This document shows, piece after piece, positions 58,103-64,000 of a stretch of 64,000 nt of DNA. The notes under the pieces were generated by a model, which saw only the letters and a list, made by a program, of their open reading frames with translations, made no database searches and was not told the DNA's origin. Both the position numbers and the translations under genes were made by a program. The stretch lies in assembly GCF_035046485.1 (NCBI RefSeq), contig NC_085138.1, positions 5,703,409-5,767,408 of the forward strand, in the 5' to 3' direction. The stretch is from Aedes albopictus (Eukaryota > Arthropoda > Insecta > Diptera > Culicidae). How positions within the stretch are numbered: position 1 is the stretch's first letter; every line of letters begins with the position of its first letter.

Positions 58103-59116
58103 TGTAGTATGAAGTACTTAGTGTTTGTGCATATACTTAAGTCGGATACTAAGCTACTCCCAATCAGTAGGCCTTGACTTAGACTGATCATTCCCAAATA
58201 AACGTTAATACTGAAAGCACGTATTTTACTAAAGAAATCAGAAGTGGGATCAACCTGAAAAAATGTTCCTGCGAAGCCATTTGTGTTCGGAAGAAGTCAA
58301 AGAGAATCTCGGAAGTGGCCTTCCTTCTCAAGACGTCAGAAAACAGTCCGAAACGCTGCGCTCAGGATCGAAAAAATCAAGTTCATCCAATACCAATTCT
58401 GGTGGAAGTGGAGATGCCCTAATCGTTGATCAGAGATGTTCTACTGGAGTCGAAACTGGTTAAGTTACAAGTCGTACTATCAAGCTGGACGAACTTTCCG
58501 CCTTTCTGCCGTTCTTTTCGGGATTACCAGAGGAAAATGCGCAATTCTTCATCAACACTGTAGAGCAGACTAGAAAAACGTTCAATGTAGAAGAGGAAGT
58601 AATGAAACTGGTGGTGTTCAAGCATCTTCGGAATAACGCAAAAGTTTGGCTGTCGTCTCAACCCGAGCTACTGACAAGAAGCTACGCAGAATTTATCAAC
58701 CTAAAGAAGGCGATTTTGTCGTTCTTAAAATTAATGCTGATAAGAAACTCTCAAAAAGATTTAAAGGCCCTTACATTATAAAGAAACTACTGCCAAATGA
58801 TCGATACCTTGTCACAGACATTGAAGGTTTTTAAGTTTCAAACTTACCTTTCAGCTCGGTTTGCTCACCGAATAATATAAGGAAATGGCTCTCTGATACA
58901 GGTTCGCTCTCAGATACAAATTATGACGTCGATGAGGACATCGACGAGTCAGGATGACCGAATGTAGTATGAAGTACTTAGTGTTTGTGCATATACTTAA
59001 GTCGGATACTAAGCTACTCCCAATCAGTAGGCCTTGACTTAGATAGACTGACATCTGACACTTACACTGATCATTCCCAAATAAACGTTAATACTGAAAG
59101 CACGTATTTTACTAAA
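58103..59116 (+). mobile_element. Internally deleted LTR retrotransposon
   Basis: Direct repeats at 58103-58233 (131 bp) and 58963-59116 (154 bp, with an extra ~23 bp) both begin TGTAGTATGAAGTACTTAGT. The 5-bp CCCGG duplication flanks the element (58098-58102, 59117-59121). The interior joins a Gag-like start to the integrase C terminus, so nearly all of pol is missing. Confidence 0.8.
58263..58833 (+). pseudogene. Gag start fused to integrase C terminus by deletion
   Basis: 58263-58463 begins MFLRSHLCSEEVKENLGSG and stops. A Ty3/gypsy-like Gag stretch follows in another frame (FFSGLPEENAQFFINTVEQT). At about 58690 the sequence passes into FKGPYIIKKLLPNDRYLVTD, the pattern at the C terminus of Ty3/gypsy integrases. 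Assignment to Ty3/gypsy is inference from these two ends. Confidence 0.6.
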
Positions 59117-59679
59117 CCCGGCAAACTTTGTCTTGCCAGGTTGTGGTGGTTTGACAATTGTTAAGGTCATTGTAGCATGGCACTCTAGATTGCTTTTATT
59201 TCGATCGTGTCAGTTTCCTGCCCGGTCATCAAAATTCAGTATTTCATCAATTTTCTTACTTTTTAAGTAAATTTTCGCAACTTTTTTTACTTATAAACAC
59301 AGCCAGTATGAATACGTATCAAACCATGCAAGAGTTTTCCTAATCGGTTCAGCCGTTCTTGAGTTTTGTTGCCTCAAAGGAACTTCAAACTCATTTTTAT
59401 TTATATAGATATATGTAAACGTCAACAAAGCGTCCTCAATACGGCTTGACGCTGAGTTACTGTGTTGTACATATGGACGGAAGCTTCTATGCAAGCCCTA
59501 TGAATCTGGCGAACTTAATCCACAAGTATATGTTGTACGAGCAGCTTCTATGCCACGAAGTCATAGCTCTTTTCTCGGCTCCTATGTAACCACTAACTGA
59601 ATAACATACTTGAGAAGGCGCTTTTTCAGCCTTTTCGCAGTTGTTAAATAATAGTTATGCGACATCCCCGATTTAAATA

Positions 59680-59903
59680 TTGTCAGATTTCTTGAAACGT
59701 AAACACCGCGCGGTCGTTGAAATGTTTCAAAAAGGGGCTTTGCACAAAAGTTCACGCGGTCTATCGTTTTCGAAAGGAACAGCCGCACCGTAGGAAACGC
59801 CGCAATGTTATTTCCCATAAGGATGAAGTAAACAGGGAGTGAAAACCACGGCTGTACCTTTCAGAAGCGATAGGCCGCGTGCACTTTTGTGCAAATCCCT
59901 CAA
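59680..59903. mobile_element. 224-bp palindromic MITE, copy 2
   Basis: Same length and nearly the same sequence as 41889-42112, with its own TA flanks (59678-59679, 59904-59905). It confirms the element boundaries. Confidence 0.75.
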
Positions 59904-60174
59904 TATAATTAGGTTATGGATACCGTGACGCAATACATGTGGAACTGGAATTATCGCTTTCAAAATTGAATAATTAAAGTACTTGCCGCTACTTGGAATT
60001 GAACTTCCGATCTCCGTATCCACTGGTCCTGATGATGTCCTCGTTGCCACACTGCTATATATAAATAGCATAGAAAATAGCCCGTTTTGTTTTATTTCAG
60101 ACAAGGCTTTATAATTGTACCACAAGGAACCTTACCCAACTTCATCTTGCTTCAAAAGCTTGTGAAACATCAAA

Positions 60175-60880
60175 GCAATAATGTTTACATTGAACAAGCT
60201 GTATGGTTACGCCAACAGGTTCTTCGTCACAGCTTCTAGCTGAAAGAGTGTTCTTTGAACAGCTATGAAGCGCTGCTGTTTTGTGTATTTGGCAACATTA
60301 CAAAACGTACTGTATAGAAGCAGCTGTTGTATTGGCTGGGCCTCTTACTCGATTTGCACATCTTCCGGCATTGAATTAAAGTGCAGTAAAAGCAATCCAA
60401 ATAATTTTACAGCACAGAGATGGATAGCTGTGAAGATTTTGTGTAGTATAGCTATATATCCCGCTTAAAGTTTGTTTTGACAATAATGTTTATATCCGGT
60501 ATACCAACAGTTTCTTCATTACAGCATCTAGTTGTAATGAAATCGCATAATGGCCTGCAAAGCGCTGCTGGTTTGGGGATTTGTCAGTATAACGAATTGT
60601 ATTGTATAGTAGCAGCTGTTTTGTTAGTGAGGATTCCTATTCGATTTGTTCAAGTTTTCACATCTTCCGGGAAATCTCCTGGAGTTGGAATAGAGTGGAG
60701 TAAACTACCCATGATCGCATATCATTCCCATCTTTGCTGGGTTTCCTATTCCTATGGGACAATTATGCGATCATAGGCAGTAAAGGCAACCTCAGTTATA
60801 AGTGATGGATCTTTGAAAACCGAGATTGGTAGCTGTATGGTGCTTATTTTACAGTCGTGTATTAGCTTATGATTTATATT
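60175..60880. repeat. Diverged tandem duplication
   Basis: Unit A (about 60180-60470) and unit B (about 60484-60880) share ordered words: AATGTTTA, CCAACAG, CACAGCTTCTAG or its relative, AAGCGCTGCTG, GCAGCTGTT, and TCGATTTG. Unit B is longer because of a 76-bp insertion at 60705-60780. No coding function is recognised. Confidence 0.55.
60705..60780. mobile_element. 76-bp mini-MITE
   Basis: About 27-bp inverted ends (CTACCCATGATCGCATATC on the left) flank a short centre, with TAAA on both sides (60701-60704, 60781-60784). Unit A of the tandem duplication shows the uninterrupted GTAAAAGCAA site. Confidence 0.62.
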
Positions 60881-61029
60881 TGACTAGCTCCCCTTTTATA
60901 CAGCGTTGACTGCTTTTATTCAATGGTTACACAACAGAAAGCAAATAACTGAAGCTTACAGCGCTAAAAATGTTAGTTGGGGAGTGATGAAACTATCGTA
61001 GTAGGCAATATGCGCCAGCACCGTCAAGC

Positions 61030-61043
61030 GTAACCATGGTAAC
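61030..61043. promoter_or_regulatory. RFX-type X-box-like palindrome
   Basis: GTAACCATGGTAAC matches the symmetric X-box consensus bound by RFX factors. No promoter or gene is recognised beside it, so a chance match is possible. Confidence 0.25.
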
Positions 61044-61099
61044 TTCCGTCGTGGTGACCACCCACGCGTGCCTTTTAGTTTTTAGTTCGAATCCAACTA

Positions 61100-64000
61100 T
61101 TGTCAGTAGAAGACGCATCAATAAATTAGCTTAACTTGTAAACACGTTGTTCTATTCTTACGGCTCGCAGCGAATGCTAGTGTGAAATTGTGACACCGCG
61201 CCTTATCCAAGATCTTATCATAAATTTGATGTTGAACGAAATAAATGCTGCAAAGTTTTAAACTCTGAATTTTAGACCTTTTGAACCTGTCTAATCAGCT
61301 TGCACTGAGATAAATTTTCATGTCAAAATCATATCAATAGTAATTTGATCATGAGCGATGTGGGAATTAGAACAGATAGAAACGATAGAACCTTACGTGA
61401 AGAAAACAATCAACGAATGGGAAACAAACTAAACGAAAAAGAAATGCAATTTCTCAACATAAAAACATAAAAAAAAACCAAAACAAACCCGAACCCGGCC
61501 GTCAGTTTATCATTTTTCATCGTTTTTATTAGACCTTCTTTTAATTCGAATTGAACAGGAATAGTCCTCACTTCACAAAAAAAATAATAATCAGATTATC
61601 TTTGCGGCTGCTGCTTCTCTTTTCAATAGTAGCAAACAAAAAAAAAAGAATATTTCATCATTCCATTGTTATTAGTTGAAGACGACAAATAAAAATATAA
61701 ACGAAAAAGTGATACTTTCATGATTAATATATATGTATATGATTTTTTTTTGGGGTTTTTATAATTATTATTTGTGGTTTGTTCTTGTAAAAAACAGGAA
61801 TAAAATAATAGCGCAAAAATATAGGGAACTAAAAAACTTTTCACACCCTCATCCGAAACAATAAAAATTTAAGAAAACAAAGAACGACTTGTGGTATATT
61901 ATTTTCCTCTTTTCATCATATATAAAATAGTGTTAGATTTAATCTGGGTTTGCTTAATTTGAAGAGGGGGGTTTTCCTTTCTCTCTGTGAGTGTGTACGT
62001 GTCTAAGTGTCTAAGGAAAACTAAAACATGATTATTCAGGAGGGAAAATATCTTATTTTCCCTTTCGCACTACTGCGCTGCATAATAAGGAAAAAACGAA
62101 ACATTAGAACTGGGGAGGAGAGGGGGATGTTGGGGTGAGGGAACAACAGAAAACAGGAAGGAGGTTAGGGGAAGATTTGCTTCTCTTTAGTAGATTTTAC
62201 TTGATTACTTTAGTTCACTTAAAGTTCTGCTTTGTACAAGTCCTTGAAGAAGAATAATAATTGTTTTTCAGTTTTTTTTTTCACTTGTTTCACATAATCA
62301 AATGTCAAACACACAAATGGGGGCGAGAGGCTGCTGTTTGTTTTCTTTTCTCTTGTTTTATTTTGGGGGATTGTGGGTCAATCTTTGTTTGCTTAAGTTC
62401 TCTCTCACTGATGCTTGGTTTTCTTGTTTTTGTTAATGTTACTTTTATTTTTAAGTTTGTTCAATGAATGCTATGCGTTTTTTTTTGTATTATTTGTTTC
62501 GCATTTTGGTTGCTTCTTAAATGGAAATTTTATAGATTAGAATTAGAAGTACAACTTATTTCTTTTTCTAAGAGTTTCCTTAACCTTCTTGGTTTGCTTC
62601 TTTTTGTGGGGGAAAACAAAAACGCAAGAAATAATCCGCTAGTTTTATCTTTCACTATCTCTCTTAATCAGGTGATTTTCAACTATGTGTACGATTTATA
62701 AGATAAATTTGCATTTCTTTTCACTTACAGACAACGCGATTATTTGATCTCTAATTTTTATTGATGGTTGCTGTCGTTTTACTTTACTTTACTTTTAGTT
62801 TGTGTATGTGTGTGATCTTATCAAACTTACCCATAATAATTTATCGCTAGACTCTTTCTCTCGTTCCGCACCGCAGTTTTGTCCCAGTGTATGCGTTACT
62901 TCTGCTATGTTATGGTCTTTCTATCTCAAATATATCGATTTAAAGGTTTCAGTTTTTAAATTATAAAAAAACAACAAATCAAAGAGTTAACCTCTCTCTC
63001 TCGCGCTTTCGTCAATCTCTTGTTCTCTAAAGTTAAGCTTAACACGACCTTTGTTTGATTAAAAGGATTTTGCGGGGGTCCGTACATAGATTAACTGTAT
63101 CGTAACGTTACATTATATCCGAAAAATACGCGCAACTTTCGGTCACTTACCAACGAAAAACAAAAAAAAACACTAGAGTCTCACGCCGGCCCGACCTCCG
63201 GCCGAGATCACCTAGCAGGGCGGGCCGAACTTTTAAAAATATCTCTCACTTATTACCTCTTTTTCTTACTAGTTTGTTTGATCCTAGGTGTAGCAGTATT
63301 TGTGTGTTGACGTCTTCGCACAGAGAGGGAAGTGCGTGTCCTATATGTATTTACCAAAAAAAAAACGAACTTTCTCGCACATAAAGATTAGGGTCCTTAA
63401 CCGACGAACGACGAAAAACTTAAGAATTAGTTACGCGAAAGTTTCTTCCGGCAGACTCGAGATAAAAAGGGTCCTCTGGTCTGCCGGAAATTCAAGTCTC
63501 ATCATCATCATTGTTATCAACTAGCAGTTTGCTTCGATTTTTTTAGGTTAAATGTTATGTTAATGCTTGTTTGTGTCTCTTCTAGACCTCCTTAAGGGAG
63601 GGCGCAGTACTTTGTAGGTGTGTGTTCCATAACCTTAATCGCGAAAACGAAAATTAAACGAAAAATTATCACTTGCTCTCCTGATCTCTAGTCTCAACTT
63701 TCTTTACACATTTACTCTTATAAACAATAGACAAAGATAAAAACAGTAGGCGGGGGTCTTAAAAACTCTTCTGCTGCACTGCATCCACTCAGCTTCAACT
63801 ATTATTATGGGTACCTGATTAAGTATTCGCATCATTTCATTTTTCCCTTACAGAAATTTAATAACGTTTATATAGAAAATGTCCTTATCGTTCCGTTTCT
63901 AAAGCAAACAAACAAAAACCTTATTACAGAGGTGGGGGCGGGCAAACGCGAACTAAACCAAAAAAAAAGTCAACTAAAAGATAGAAGTAACGTACGTACG
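61100..64000. other. AT-rich, homopolymer-rich region without recognised genes
   Basis: No coding frame with recognisable content. T-runs on the plus strand are dense at 62240-62700 and A-runs elsewhere. It has few transposon signatures compared with the rest of the window. It could be a long untranslated region or intron of a gene extending past the right edge. A hairpin with 11-bp perfect arms lies at 63446-63456 and 63479-63489 (TTCCGGCAGAC). Confidence 0.3.

Larger units (their letters stand above)
58089..59413 (-). mobile_element. Helentron-like non-autonomous element, split by an LTR insertion
   Basis: On the minus strand it starts near 59413 in TATATCTATATAAATAAAAA and ends at 58089 with GTCCCGG-proximal ACTAGCTG in plus orientation (CAGCTAGT on the minus strand). 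The 3' block CAAGACAAAGTTTGCCGGG is split: CCCGG occurs on both sides of the inserted LTR element. The parts are 58089-58102 and 59117-59413. Confidence 0.65.

Overview
The window looks like mosquito DNA, most likely Aedes (Ae. aegypti or a close relative). It is AT-rich and most of it is transposable elements nested in one another. It carries a Feilai-type tRNA-derived SINE, several other tRNA-like SINEs, many short inverted-repeat elements, a BEL/Pao element, a Ty1/copia element, LINE fragments, a Penelope-like fragment and Helentron-like pieces. Short introns with GT/AG borders interrupt two host genes. The species call is inference from repeat content.

Only two host genes are well supported. 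The first (281-1660, +) has three coding exons. It encodes a secreted protein of about 410 residues dominated by aspartate runs of up to 16 residues. The second (15507-30726, +) is the catalytic subunit of DNA polymerase alpha, reconstructed as eight coding exons and 1508 residues. Polymerase motifs A, B and C and both C-terminal cysteine modules are visible. A consensus E2F site lies about 150 bases before its start codon. A 10.1-kb intron packed with repeats separates motif B from motif C.

Layout. 1.7-15 kb: MITEs, two long TA-flanked inverted-repeat elements, and a complete 2.47-kb non-autonomous LTR element with a 5-bp target duplication. 15-31 kb: the polymerase gene, whose fifth intron holds a minus-strand LINE joined to an older LINE copy, SINEs and degenerate repeats. 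31-33 kb: a Penelope-like RT fragment and a large inverted repeat. 33-49 kb: a minus-strand copia element that has received at least seven later insertions: Feilai SINE, BEL/Pao, a TA-flanked element carrying its own MITE, a MITE, a Helentron-like piece, a 3.06-kb hAT-type element with a 98-bp palindrome, and a second SINE. 49-57 kb: degenerate repeats, broken LINE and BEL gag pieces, and two more TA-flanked elements. 58-59.4 kb: an internally deleted LTR element inserted in a Helentron-like element. 60-64 kb: a diverged tandem duplication, then AT-rich sequence without recognisable genes.

The most unusual material is (i) a set of TA-flanked elements beginning GGG, two of which share an exact terminal and subterminal motif architecture, and (ii) the hAT-type element with palindromic CTCAC/GTGAG arrays.
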